Positions 25,189 through 33,683 of a DNA stretch of 60,757 nt are shown here, in pieces. The notes under the pieces were generated by a model. That model worked only from the letters and a program-made list of their open reading frames with translations, was not told where the DNA came from and did no database searches. Source of the DNA: Chloroflexota bacterium (GTDB lineage Bacteria > Chloroflexota > Dehalococcoidia > Lucifugimonadales > Lucifugimonadaceae); the NCBI GenBank assembly GCA_018673955.1, contig JABHBJ010000053.1, forward strand, positions 1 through 60,757. The letters run 5' to 3'. A program made the position numbers and the translations under genes. Each line of letters starts with the position of its first letter. Positions within the stretch are counted from its first letter, which is position 1.

Positions 25189-25740
25189 TCACGTTTTTAG
25201 GTATAGATACCTTCTACTATTAGAGGGTTTCCCGAGTAATTCGTCGTTGACGATATCATCCGGCGAGCCAGAATTTCTCCATTTGCGATGGATATTCGGG
25301 ATGCTACCTATAAAAAAAGTCCAGCTCAAAATAACGTGACCTCTTAGAATTGACTTTACTACGCGGCAGGCGTTCTGCTGCAGCGATCGAATGTAGGAAA
25401 CGAGTCCGTCATTCTTTTGGTCTTTCAAAGCAAGGTTGCGTCCTTTAGAGGGCATGTCGATTCCGGTTGTGTTCGCCGGGGCGCTTGAAGGTCGCCCGGC
25501 CTTGATTAGGGTTGCGATATCGGAATCAGGTATGTCCGTGATGAAATCAATTCCGCCAAAAAATCCCGCTGGTTCAATACTCTTGCTCACCAGTGTGAAA
25601 TAAATCATGTAACCCGTGATCGAATCAGGAAGATCGAGTGGTTTGACCCAATTTCGGTGTGAAAATCCAAAATTGCGTCGCAATGAGAGTGGGTTTCTGG
25701 AAGAATTCGAGCCATAGGTACCAGAAGCCTGAATCCTCAC
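25189..25740 (-). pseudogene. Degenerate c-type cytochrome remnant
   Basis: The frame (183 codons from a GTG) contains a cytochrome c C-terminal signature, IDFITDIPDSDIATLIKAG followed by TTGIDMPSKGRNLALKD and GLVSYIRSLQ, including the usual axial-Met position in DMPSKG. Upstream, where CxxCH should be, the same frame reads CVRIQASGTYG, so the second Cys and the haem-ligand His are gone. The frame then runs on past the domain into a hydrophobic stretch (HVILSWTFFIGSIP). There is no good ribosome site. It most likely is a decayed cytochrome gene, or less likely a repurposed non-haem protein. Confidence 0.45.
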
Positions 25741-25831
25741 ACATGCCTCTAAGTTACGATCACCGAGACTCGGCGAGTCAATCCGAAGTGTTAAACCGAG
25801 TTGCAGTCAGGTTTATTGCTACGATCAATCT

Positions 25832-26155
25832 ATGAACAAGACAAGAACCGCTGTTCCGGTGCTATTCGTCGTCACTGCACTGATATCAATCACACTCGCT
25901 GTAATTTCCATAACGGGCGGTGAGACCGGTGTCCGCGGCCAAGTCGTGAGCGTCGAGTCAGCTTCAGTAACCACGATATCCAGCCTCACGATTCGCGATG
26001 ACTCCGACAAGGAATGGACATTCGAAGGGTCTGGGACGTTCTCAGGTTTTACGCCATCACATCTGAATGAGCACAAAGCACTACAAGATGCTATAACCGT
26101 TGTCTACGAGGTATCGGAGTCTGGGGTACTGACGATAGTGAGTATTAGCGACTAG
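25832..26155 (+). CDS. Small secreted or membrane-anchored beta-rich protein
   Basis: A 107-residue protein with a single N-terminal hydrophobic segment (residues 8-27, VPVLFVVTALISITLAVISI) and a small beta-rich domain (RGQVVSVESASVTTISSLTI, DKEWTFEGSGTFSGFTPSHLNEH, DAITVVYEVSESGVLTIVSI) that reads like an OB-like barrel. The GFTPSHLNEH segment looks conserved, but I cannot name the family. It is tail to tail (2 bp) with the thioredoxin-like lipoprotein gene. Confidence 0.65.
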   Translation: MNKTRTAVPVLFVVTALISITLAVISITGGETGVRGQVVSVESASVTTISSLTIRDDSDKEWTFEGSGTFSGFTPSHLNEHKALQDAITVVYEVSESGVLTIVSISD

Positions 26156-26157
26156 GC

Positions 26158-27042
26158 CTATCGCAATATCGTCGCTAGGTACTCTTCAATCTCGTTCTGA
26201 GTGGCGAATGATTCGAACCTCCCAACGACGATGCCGTCGCCATCGACTACGAACGTCCACGGCTCGGTGTGGAATTCCCATTCGTGGATGATCGGAGATT
26301 CGATGCCAAGGGACGGATCGCCAGCGGCAAGCATTTCTTCTGGGTTGTCGAATATTTCGACGTGTATGAAGCTGGCTTGTCCGTTATACGTGTCATCTAA
26401 TGCCGAAAGAACTTCAGTTTGAGGACCGCATGTTGCTGATTGGCAATAAGCAGGAGTCGAGAATGTGATGACCGTGGGATTTCCTGAAGCGACCGCTTCA
26501 TCGAAACTGATCGAATAAAGGTCAGGGTCCGGATCAGGCGCACTGGTTATCGAACGCAGGTTTCCGTCGGCTGGTTCGATTTTGGTAGCCGTAAGTGGGG
26601 CCGGGTCTCCTATGTTGGGGGCGTCTGTGGCCGATTTGACCAGTATTCCGCTTCCTCCCGGAATCGAACCTTCATCTGCCTTGACTCGAACTTTGATGCT
26701 CCACAAGCCGACTTCATCGAATGTCATTGTGCTTGTGTAGGTGCCGCTTCGGACAGGCCATGCTCGCCAGGTGAGGTCGTCGACCACATGTGTTTCGTTT
26801 GAGGTGGGCGATGTGTAGGTGACTTCAAGCTCTTCTACCCGGTCGTCGAATCTCGCCCCGCCGATCACTTGAATATTGAGTGGTATTCGGGCAGTACCCA
26901 GAGCTACGTCAGATGCAGCAGCAAAAACTACGAGCTGCACTGACTCAGATTTTTCGATGCAACCAGTTAGTGCAACGGACAAAAGTGACCCAAGGATTAG
27001 CAAAATAAGCGCGATCTTTTTCAATTTCGATTCAATCCTCAC
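26158..27042 (-). CDS. Thioredoxin-fold lipoprotein with N-terminal beta-sandwich
   Basis: A 294-residue protein. Its signal peptide ends in lipobox VALTGC (Cys about residue 28), so it is probably a membrane-anchored lipoprotein. Residues 30-135 form a beta-rich domain (IPLNIQVIGGARFDDRV ... SGTYTSTMTFDEVGLWSIKV). The C-terminal part has a thioredoxin fold: NPTVITFSTPAYCQSATCGPQ, FIHVEIFDNPEE, EPWTFVVDGDGIVVGRFES. Cys-x4-Cys instead of CxxC makes classical disulfide exchange unlikely; peroxiredoxin-like or copper/redox roles are possible. The start is ATG at 27042. Confidence 0.75.
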   Translation of the reverse strand: MRIESKLKKIALILLILGSLLSVALTGCIEKSESVQLVVFAAASDVALGTARIPLNIQVIGGARFDDRVEELEVTYTSPTSNETHVVDDLTWRAWPVRSGTYTSTMTFDEVGLWSIKVRVKADEGSIPGGSGILVKSATDAPNIGDPAPLTATKIEPADGNLRSITSAPDPDPDLYSISFDEAVASGNPTVITFSTPAYCQSATCGPQTEVLSALDDTYNGQASFIHVEIFDNPEEMLAAGDPSLGIESPIIHEWEFHTEPWTFVVDGDGIVVGRFESFATQNEIEEYLATILR

Positions 27043-27251
27043 GAATGCAGAGTAGAAGTGGAGATACGTGGCGCCCCGACGGTAGAAGTACGATCAGTCG
27101 ATAACGATAGACGTTCAGGAGTCATATTGGGGTTTGCTGCGGGTGAATCATTCATGAAGTTTTTTTCGCGCGTGCGGAAACATCCGTTTGACTTTGAGCG
27201 GTAGACTTTTTGCGTTCGATAACAAATTACATAATTCATGCAGGATTTCAA

Positions 27252-28172
27252 ATGGCAATTCCGTCTTCCGACCCAATAATCGTTGCTCCAACAAATATGC
27301 CGTTCCGCACAGATGAATCTCTTGATCTCGATGCGCTTGCCAGAAACGTAGATAAGTTCTCGAACACTGCTTTGTCTGGTTTTGTCGTGGGCAGCTATGG
27401 TGGTGAAGAGTTTCACATGGGGGAGCCAGAGAAAGTTTCAGCCATTAAGACCGTTGTGGAAGCCCATGCTGGACGTAGGTTTGTAATTGCAGGAATTGAT
27501 GCCCTGTCACCAACTGAGGCCGTGCGGTTATCGAACTTGTATGCCGAAGCTGGAGCCGACATGATTCGGGTTCGGGTTCCGGCTGCGAACAGAGGCGTAA
27601 ACACAGCACCTATCCAAGATTATTTTGCGCAGGTGACAAAAGAGAGCCCCATTCCTGTCGTCATCATCCACCAGCCTAAAACTGCGATGGGAACCGATAT
27701 AACTAAGGAAGAATTGAGAGATCTGACGGCGTTTGACAACGTGTTCGCTTACATCATGTCTCTCAACTATCGCTACGAGTGCCGAATGGCACAGTTTGTA
27801 GATGAGAAGGTAAAGCTGTGGACCTGCAATGGGACACTTCTAATGCCTGGTGGAATGATCGGTGCTGTCGGTGCTTGTTTGCTATTTGGTAATTGGGGTC
27901 CACACATTGCTCGCGACATAATTCAGGCTTGCCTGGACGGTCGTTACGCTGAAGCTCGTGAGATGCAAGAACGCATCAATAACATCGATTCTATTGGCAT
28001 GTCGTGGGGTGTAGGGGTTCAGAAAACTGGTCTCAACTTAATGGGCTATGAAGGCACAGTGCCTCGTAAACCAAATCTGCCACTGTCTGAATCTCAAGTT
28101 TTCGATATGAAAGAGGCATTGATTGAAGCTCGAATTATGAACGAGGATGGAACACCCGCACCTCAGATCTAG
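27252..28172 (+). CDS. DapA-family TIM-barrel homologue lacking the Schiff-base lysine
   Basis: A 306-residue protein from ATG 27252, which has AGGA 6 bp upstream; the longer frame from 27210 is less likely. It follows DHDPS/N-acetylneuraminate lyase order: IIVAPTNMPFRTDESLD, GFVVGSYGGEEFHMGEPEK (the GTTGE region), FVIAGIDALSPTEAV, AEAGADMIRVRVP, DGRYAEAREMQERIN. At the catalytic positions the Tyr of YNVP is replaced (VVIIHQP, Ile139) and the Schiff-base Lys of GIKEA is replaced (NVFAYIMSLN, Ile168). It should not work as a normal aldolase; a lysine-independent lyase or hydrolase, or a non-enzymatic role, is possible. It heads an operon with an RraA-like and an enolase-superfamily gene. Confidence 0.8.
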   Translation: MAIPSSDPIIVAPTNMPFRTDESLDLDALARNVDKFSNTALSGFVVGSYGGEEFHMGEPEKVSAIKTVVEAHAGRRFVIAGIDALSPTEAVRLSNLYAEAGADMIRVRVPAANRGVNTAPIQDYFAQVTKESPIPVVIIHQPKTAMGTDITKEELRDLTAFDNVFAYIMSLNYRYECRMAQFVDEKVKLWTCNGTLLMPGGMIGAVGACLLFGNWGPHIARDIIQACLDGRYAEAREMQERINNIDSIGMSWGVGVQKTGLNLMGYEGTVPRKPNLPLSESQVFDMKEALIEARIMNEDGTPAPQI

Positions 28173-28209
28173 GTGTAAAGTTTTCAATGGATATTTCGCT
28201 AAGGAATTT

Positions 28210-29019
28210 ATGAAATTAACTAATCCCGAAATGATTCGCGCCGTAACCAGCAAATGGGACGGTGATCGAGATGCAAACGGTCGACCGTTGGTGCCGTCAG
28301 ACATCCTTGAACGGATGAAACTGGTCACATCTGAAGAGGCGTGGGGCACTTGCAAGCGTAACAATTACCACTTTCAGTTCGCCGGAAACTGGATGAACCT
28401 TCATCCAGATCGTGTAATTGTCGGGCGGGCAGTGACTTGCAGATGGGTTCCACGTCGACCAGATATCCACGATTCAATCGACAAGCAGGGTGAGGAAGAC
28501 GACCGTGTTGGATTCCAGAACTCATGGGTTATCGATGAACTGGAACAGAATGATCTGATCGTTGTTGATCTGTTTGGCAAGGTGTTGAACGGGACATTTG
28601 CTGGCGATAATCTCGCCACAGCGATTAAGTCACGGTCGGGCACCGGGATGGTGATCGACGGTGGAATTCGTGATACTCAACGAATTCTGGAAATGGACGA
28701 TTTCAACGCGCTTGTTCGCGGTGTTGACCCAAGTGCGATTCTTGATGTGAGCATGCCGGAGATAAACGGTATCACTCGTATAGGTGAAGCAACTTGTGTT
28801 CCGGGCGACGTTGTTCTCGGAACCAGGACGGGAGTGGTATTTATTCCACCTCATCTTGCTTTGGAAGTTGTCGAGCGATCCGAATCGATTCGACTAAAGG
28901 ACGAATTCGGTCAACAGCGCATCAGAGAAGGTGTTTACACGCCTGGTGAAGTAGACCGAGAGTTCTCTGAAGATATGGATAAAGATTTTGGAGAATGGAA
29001 AGCCAACCGCTTGAAGTAG
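28210..29019 (+). CDS. RraA/HMG-aldolase-like family protein
   Basis: A 269-residue protein from ATG 28210, with AAGGA 4 bp upstream. The RraA fold is shown by IVGRAVTCRWVP, VIDELEQNDLIVVDLFG, TFAGDNLATAIKSRSGTGMV and IDGGIRDTQRI, then GDVVLGTRTGVVFIPPHLA. The GG(I/V)RD motif supplies the Arg and Asp that bind pyruvate/oxaloacetate and the divalent metal in 4-hydroxy-4-methyl-2-oxoglutarate aldolases. It may cleave a 2-oxo acid made by the neighbouring enzymes. It differs from plain RraA by a C-terminal extension of about 40 charged residues. Spacing to both neighbours is short (37 and 45 bp), supporting one operon. Confidence 0.85.
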   Translation: MKLTNPEMIRAVTSKWDGDRDANGRPLVPSDILERMKLVTSEEAWGTCKRNNYHFQFAGNWMNLHPDRVIVGRAVTCRWVPRRPDIHDSIDKQGEEDDRVGFQNSWVIDELEQNDLIVVDLFGKVLNGTFAGDNLATAIKSRSGTGMVIDGGIRDTQRILEMDDFNALVRGVDPSAILDVSMPEINGITRIGEATCVPGDVVLGTRTGVVFIPPHLALEVVERSESIRLKDEFGQQRIREGVYTPGEVDREFSEDMDKDFGEWKANRLK

Positions 29020-29064
29020 TCGGTTTTTCACGTAGTTCAGTTTAGAAATAGGAAATTTAGTAAT

Positions 29065-30372
29065 TTGGCAGATCAAAACACAAGCGCAGTAGATCAGGTA
29101 AAGACTTCCTCTAGTCCGTCTGACCTCCGAATCACCGACATGCGAATCGCAGTCGTCGGTGGCGGCGGATGGCGATGGCCGATCATCAAGCTCGAAACAA
29201 ACCAAGGCCTAGTCGGTATCGGTGAAGTTCGAGACGGTGCCTCGGCTCGATACGCTCTTATGCTCAAGAGCCGGCTGCTCGGCGAAAACCCGTGCGACAT
29301 CGACCGATTATTCCAGAAGATCAAGCCGTTCGGTGGTCATGGTCGTCTCGGTGGTGGTGTTTGCGGAGTCGAAATGGCCCTATGCGACCTCGCAGGAAAG
29401 GCATTCGGCGTGCCCGCATACATGTTTGCTGGTGGCAAATACGGTGATGACAAGATCAAGGTATACGCCGACACGCCGCTCAAGAAAGACCCTGAAGAGA
29501 TGGGCAAGATGCTCCAGGGTCGGATGGATCGAGGATTCGAGTTCCTCAAGATGGACATCGGAACTTGGATCGCTGAAGAGTTCGAGGGTGGAGTAATCAA
29601 TAAAAAGGTTTCCAAAGAATCCAACACGTTGAAGCACCCGTTCACCGGCATTCAAGTTACCGACTACGGCATTTCCAAGATGCAGGAGTACGTCGGGGCT
29701 GTTCGTGACGTTATCGGCTACGAAATCCCTCTCGCCTCTGATCATTTCGGTCACATGGGTGTTGAGAACGCCATTCGGATCGGTAAGGCTCTCGACCAGT
29801 TCACATTGGCTTGGTATGAGGACATGATTCCTTGGGAATTCGTCGACCAGTGGCAGGCACTCAAAGCCGGTGTTGATACTCCTGTTTGCACAGGTGAAGA
29901 CATTTACTGCCTAGACGGATTCAAGCCTCTGGTAGATGCCCGGGCAATCTCGGTTGCTCATCCTGACCTCGCTACATCAGGTGGAATTATCGAAACCAAG
30001 CGGATTGCTGACTACTGCCGAGATGCAGGTATAGGTGTTGCACTTCATCAGGCTGGTTCACCAGTTGTTGCGATGGCAAACGCACACTCTGCAATGGCGA
30101 TGGAGAACTTCATCGCGCTGGAGATGCACTCGGTCGACAACCCTTGGTGGAACGACCTTGTAGATCTTGTTGGTCAAGAGGGCGATGTGATCAAGGACGG
30201 ATATGTCACTGTCACTGACGCTCCTGGACTGGGGCTCGAATTGAACGAAGAGGCAGTCGCCGAGAACCTTGCCAAGGCAAGCGAAACTCGGGCCGGGGTT
30301 TACCCCGCTGGCGTCTTCGAGGACACGTCAGAGTGGGACGAGCTCGATGCACATGACCGTGTCTGGAGCTAA
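29065..30372 (+). CDS. Enolase-superfamily enzyme (mandelate racemase/muconate lactonizing), KxD type
   Basis: A 435-residue enzyme from a TTG start at 29065 (GGAAA about 10 bp upstream); the usual N-terminus MRIAVV begins at the ATG 29140, so a 25-residue extension or a later start is possible. The N-terminal capping domain (GLVGIGEVRDGASARY) is followed by the barrel. Lys162 in FLKMDIG is the KxD general base. Asp226 (LASDHFGH), Glu252 (WYEDM) and Glu278 (CTGEDIY) are the Mg ligands, and His328 (GVALHQAGSP) is the second acid/base. All needed residues are there. It probably dehydrates or epimerises a sugar acid or other carboxylate. It is the third gene of the operon, closed by a strong terminator. 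Confidence 0.9.
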   Translation: MADQNTSAVDQVKTSSSPSDLRITDMRIAVVGGGGWRWPIIKLETNQGLVGIGEVRDGASARYALMLKSRLLGENPCDIDRLFQKIKPFGGHGRLGGGVCGVEMALCDLAGKAFGVPAYMFAGGKYGDDKIKVYADTPLKKDPEEMGKMLQGRMDRGFEFLKMDIGTWIAEEFEGGVINKKVSKESNTLKHPFTGIQVTDYGISKMQEYVGAVRDVIGYEIPLASDHFGHMGVENAIRIGKALDQFTLAWYEDMIPWEFVDQWQALKAGVDTPVCTGEDIYCLDGFKPLVDARAISVAHPDLATSGGIIETKRIADYCRDAGIGVALHQAGSPVVAMANAHSAMAMENFIALEMHSVDNPWWNDLVDLVGQEGDVIKDGYVTVTDAPGLGLELNEEAVAENLAKASETRAGVYPAGVFEDTSEWDELDAHDRVWS

Positions 30373-30397
30373 TCACTGGCTCTGAACAGAACTTTTG

Positions 30398-30436
30398 ACA
30401 GACCGCCGGAGATTTTCTTCGGCGGTCTGTTTTTGT
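30398..30436 (+). terminator. Rho-independent terminator after the DapA-like/RraA-like/enolase operon
   Basis: The arms ACAGACCGCCG (30398-30408) and CGGCGGTCTGT (30420-30430) form an 11-bp perfect stem with an 11-nt loop, followed by TTTTTG. Confidence 0.92.
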
Positions 30437-30527
30437 CTTGAATTTCAACTTCTGCCAAATCTGGTAGTGACAGGCCTAGGCGATGACTGGCGGTTAGGTC
30501 GGAAACTTACCGGATAAGAGGTATTAA

Positions 30528-30817
30528 ATGTTCAGTTCAAAACTAACTAAAAGAAATTCAGTCGGCTTTCCTAGATCATTCCTGCCGTCTTCTTCGGAAA
30601 TAGGAACAAAACAGCACTCCGAATGATCAAGCGCCTGGACGTAACTTGCGCAACATCGGTGGCCCGGCAGATTATCGGCGAAGGTGTGGTCGGTCGGAAG
30701 AACTCCGCAGTCATGAGGGCTGATGGCACGCCGATCATCCTTTACGAGAATCTGGACAGTGAAGAGCTGAATGTTCTAAGTTGTGCCAATGCTTTATGCC
30801 TGCCTTACGGAGGCTGA
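30528..30817 (+). pseudogene. Remnant of a short-repeat protein (two overlapping small frames)
   Basis: A 32-codon frame from ATG 30528 (AAGAGG upstream) overlaps by ATGA a 64-codon frame from 30623 to 30817. The second ends in AVMRADGTPIILYENLDSEE and LNVLSCANALC, which looks like one unit of the extracellular repeat proteins that have D-G-(L/T)-P-x-I-S-Y ... L-x-V-x-x-C-x-N-x-x-C units. One unit with no signal peptide suggests a fragment of a once larger gene. It is equally possible that these are chance frames, so this is a weak call. Confidence 0.3.
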
Positions 30818-30828
30818 GATAGAAATAA

Positions 30829-30865
30829 CTAAAAATCCTGGTCGTTATTCGGCCAGGGTTTTTAG
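30829..30865. terminator. Bidirectional terminator at the end of the methyltransferase-MTHFR gene
   Basis: The arms CTAAAAATCCTGG (30829-30841) and CCAGGGTTTTTAG (30853-30865) pair over 13 positions with one G-T pair. The right arm lies within the last codons of the minus-strand gene, and the A/T tails allow termination in both directions. Confidence 0.8.
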
Positions 30866-32842
30866 TACCTGTTTTGCGGCACCTAGCGACGCCGGAGACA
30901 TGAGATACACCCCCGCCCAGCCTTGGGAACGGTATTCGTGAGCCTGACGCACGGCAAAATCGATCCCAGCCTTCAGCTGATCATTGCCACTGGGGTACTT
31001 CGCTAGGGAGTCAATCACGCTTTGTGATAGGTTGACTCCAGGGACTTGAGCAATTCGTTGGGCATGAGATTTGGATTTGAGAACCATCACCCCTGGCAGA
31101 ACTGAAACGAGATTTCTGAAGGGCGCAATAGTTTTCATCGAGGCGTCATCGAAAACCGGCTGAGTCATCACGTAATCCGCTCCAGCATCAATTTTTGCTC
31201 GAAGACGTTCTATTTCAGCATCGATGTTTAGTGCCTCAGGTTCGAAACCGGTACCGATCGTGAATTTAGTGCCGCTATCGAGATTCCCACCGAGCGGGTT
31301 GCCGCCGAAATCCCTCCCGACATTGAGTTGATCGGCAGTGGCACGAATCAACTGAATTGAGTTCATATCGAATACCGCTGATGAACGAGGGTATGTCGGT
31401 GACATTTTTGGCGGATCGCCAGTGATAAATAGCACATTTCGTATGCCACGTAGGTGGTAACCCATCAATCTTGATTGAACAGCAAGCGTGTTCAGATCCC
31501 GTCCCGCAAAGTGGGCGACGAACTCCAACTTATCGTGGTCTCGCCAATCTAGCTTCGCTCTGATCAGTTCTACCAGATCTCCAGGCGGGATCAAAGGGAG
31601 GCCTCTTGAGCCATCGGTGATGTCTACGGCATCAGCCAATCCCTCACCGACGATCTCTTGAACCATTCGGGCTCTGAGATCTAAAGCTTTGGGATCGGAA
31701 CCGGTTGGTGCAACCATTTCCACGCTGATTGCGAATTTTCCGTCAAAAATCTTTCGCGAGAAACTGCCGTTGGTCTTGCGAGAATCTTCGGCAGGATGTT
31801 CACGCCGTTGCCGAGCCTCCGGCGACATTGCTAGATCGGCGCCAACTGAAGACGTTCGAGATTTTAGATAGGCCGACATTTCGCGGACGTGTTCAGGATG
31901 AACTTCGCAACATCCACCTACAAGGGCGGCTCCTGAATCGCCAAGTTGCCTTGCAAGTGTCCCCATATATTCAGGATTCGAACGGGTAAGGAAGCGATGG
32001 CCGATGCGCTCGAATCCGCCAGCATTGGGCATGGCAGAGAGCAGTAGATCACCATTTTTGACCTCTGGTGCAGTATGAGCCTTTTGAATGAACTCAGCCG
32101 CCACCCATGGCGCGACGCAGTTGATTCCTGCTACTGAAGCTCCTGCGCTGGCAGCCATCGAAGCAAATTGTGCCGGTTCGATCGGCCATACCTGAGTTTC
32201 GCCAACTCCTGGATCGAGCGCTGCATGAGCGAGCACCGGAGGGGCGTTGTCTCGGTACGAGATATCTCGCGTAAGTGCCAATAAACGGTCGGTGTTGGTG
32301 AACGTTTCGAGAAGAATCGCATCGGCGCCGTTCTCGATTAGACTATCAATTTGAGTTGAATAAGATTCAACTGTTGTTCCGCCAGGTCCAATCGATCCGA
32401 TTACGAAAACAACACTGCTATCGTCCGGATATTCGGCCAGATGTTCTTCGATCGCTTCTCGTGCGATTGTGATTGCTGCTTTGTTTATTTGGTCCACCTG
32501 ATCTCCGGCTCCGGCGACCGTTAGCTCGGATTCGTTAGCCGAAAACGTATTAGTGGTGAGGACCGTCGCACCTGCTGCCAAGCTCGACGCATAGATCCCT
32601 TTGATTAAGTTGGGATTTCGAAGGTTGATGGCTTCGTATAAGAAGTCGGGCGATGCGAGCCGCCCAGTCAGTTGGAATATGAGCGAACCGATACCGCCAT
32701 CGGCGAGCGTGGTTCCTGTTCGTAACGACTCTAGAAATTTCGATTCGACTTGGTGCATGTGCAACTTTGGTTGAGGATTTAGGTGACGATTGAGCCCAAT
32801 TATCACCTGTCCCAGAGCGGAATGGAGTAACTGGCGATTCAT
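30845..32842 (-). CDS. Homocysteine S-methyltransferase / methylenetetrahydrofolate reductase fusion
   Basis: A 665-residue two-domain enzyme of the Bacillus YitJ kind. Residues about 38-325 form a Zn-dependent betaine-homocysteine methyltransferase barrel (TLADGGIGSLIFQ, TTNTFSANE); Cys ligands are in AGINCVAPW and LVGGCCEVHPEHV. Residues about 355-660 form the FAD-dependent MTHFR barrel (FAISVEMVAPTGSDP, DITDGSRGLPL, VLFITGDPPK, GADYVMTQPVFDD). It would supply methyl groups for methionine synthesis without cobalamin domains. The ATG at 32842 has a GGCGGAC ribosome site and lies 9 bp after the phzF stop; a second ATG at 32758 is possible. It ends the operon MFS-enolase-phzF-this gene. Confidence 0.93.
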   Translation of the reverse strand: MNRQLLHSALGQVIIGLNRHLNPQPKLHMHQVESKFLESLRTGTTLADGGIGSLIFQLTGRLASPDFLYEAINLRNPNLIKGIYASSLAAGATVLTTNTFSANESELTVAGAGDQVDQINKAAITIAREAIEEHLAEYPDDSSVVFVIGSIGPGGTTVESYSTQIDSLIENGADAILLETFTNTDRLLALTRDISYRDNAPPVLAHAALDPGVGETQVWPIEPAQFASMAASAGASVAGINCVAPWVAAEFIQKAHTAPEVKNGDLLLSAMPNAGGFERIGHRFLTRSNPEYMGTLARQLGDSGAALVGGCCEVHPEHVREMSAYLKSRTSSVGADLAMSPEARQRREHPAEDSRKTNGSFSRKIFDGKFAISVEMVAPTGSDPKALDLRARMVQEIVGEGLADAVDITDGSRGLPLIPPGDLVELIRAKLDWRDHDKLEFVAHFAGRDLNTLAVQSRLMGYHLRGIRNVLFITGDPPKMSPTYPRSSAVFDMNSIQLIRATADQLNVGRDFGGNPLGGNLDSGTKFTIGTGFEPEALNIDAEIERLRAKIDAGADYVMTQPVFDDASMKTIAPFRNLVSVLPGVMVLKSKSHAQRIAQVPGVNLSQSVIDSLAKYPSGNDQLKAGIDFAVRQAHEYRSQGWAGVYLMSPASLGAAKQVLKTLAE

Positions 32843-32851
32843 TCGTCCGCC

Positions 32852-33658
32852 CTAATCGATAGTTAGCTCGCCGGTCATTACTTCAACGACGTGACCTGCG
32901 ATCTTCACTCGATCATCTACTAATTTGCAGTACATCGTTCCTCCGCGGTTTGATATCTGCCGACCGACCAGCTCGGTCTTTCCGAATTTCCCCGCCCAAT
33001 AGGGCATTAGGACGGTATGTGACGATCCGGTAGCGGGATCTTCATTGATTCCCGCGGTAGGCACAAAAAAACGGCTTACAAAGTCAAATTCACCGGCATC
33101 TGCAGGTGCCGTCACTGCAACCCAAGGCTCTTTGAGTTTTGCCACTGCTGCGAAATTTGGTTTGAGTTCGGCTACTTGAGATTCTGTTTCAAATACGGCA
33201 ACGGTCGTGTTCGCATGCAGAATCTCGACTGGTGACGCTCCGAGTGCAGATTGAACAGCAGCGACTTCATTCGCATCTTTTAGCGGTCGGGGTGGATTTA
33301 CGGGAAAGTCTAGTTCGAGCATGTCGTTCCGATGTTCAACTGTTAATCGACCTCTTCGGGAACTAAATGCCACTTGAGTGAGGTCGGGTTGCAGTTTGGA
33401 CAGGACAACATGCCCCGATGCTAGCGTGGCGTGACCACACAGATCGACTTAGATCTTCGGGGTGAACCAACGAATGTCGTAGTCGATATCGTGCTTTTCG
33501 CTCGGCACGAAGAATGCTGTCTCAGACAGGTTCATCTCGGGGGCAATCGATTGCATATCTGCTTCAGGCAGCCATTCATCCAGTGGGCAGACGGCAGCTG
33601 GGTTGCCTGAAAACGGCTGATCTGTGAACGCATCGATCTGAAAAATAGAGATTTTCAA
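32852..33658 (-). pseudogene. PhzF-family protein interrupted by a single in-frame stop
   Basis: The complete frame from ATG 33658 to 32852 (269 codons, normal for PhzF/YddE) is intact except for TAA at 33449-33451. The N-terminal part has FQIDAFTDQPFSGNPAAV and the catalytic Glu46 in LSETAFF. The stop falls inside the conserved motif FTPKI-stop-VDLCGHATLAS, where the family normally has Glu (GAA), so one G-to-T change explains it. Downstream the frame is good: AGEFDFVSRFFVPTAGI and EDPATGSSHTVLMPYW. Either a very young pseudogene or a consensus error. It is 25 bp downstream of an enolase-superfamily gene and 9 bp upstream of the methyltransferase gene. Confidence 0.85.
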
Positions 33659-33683
33659 GTTATTCCGTCCGAATATCGGCCGA

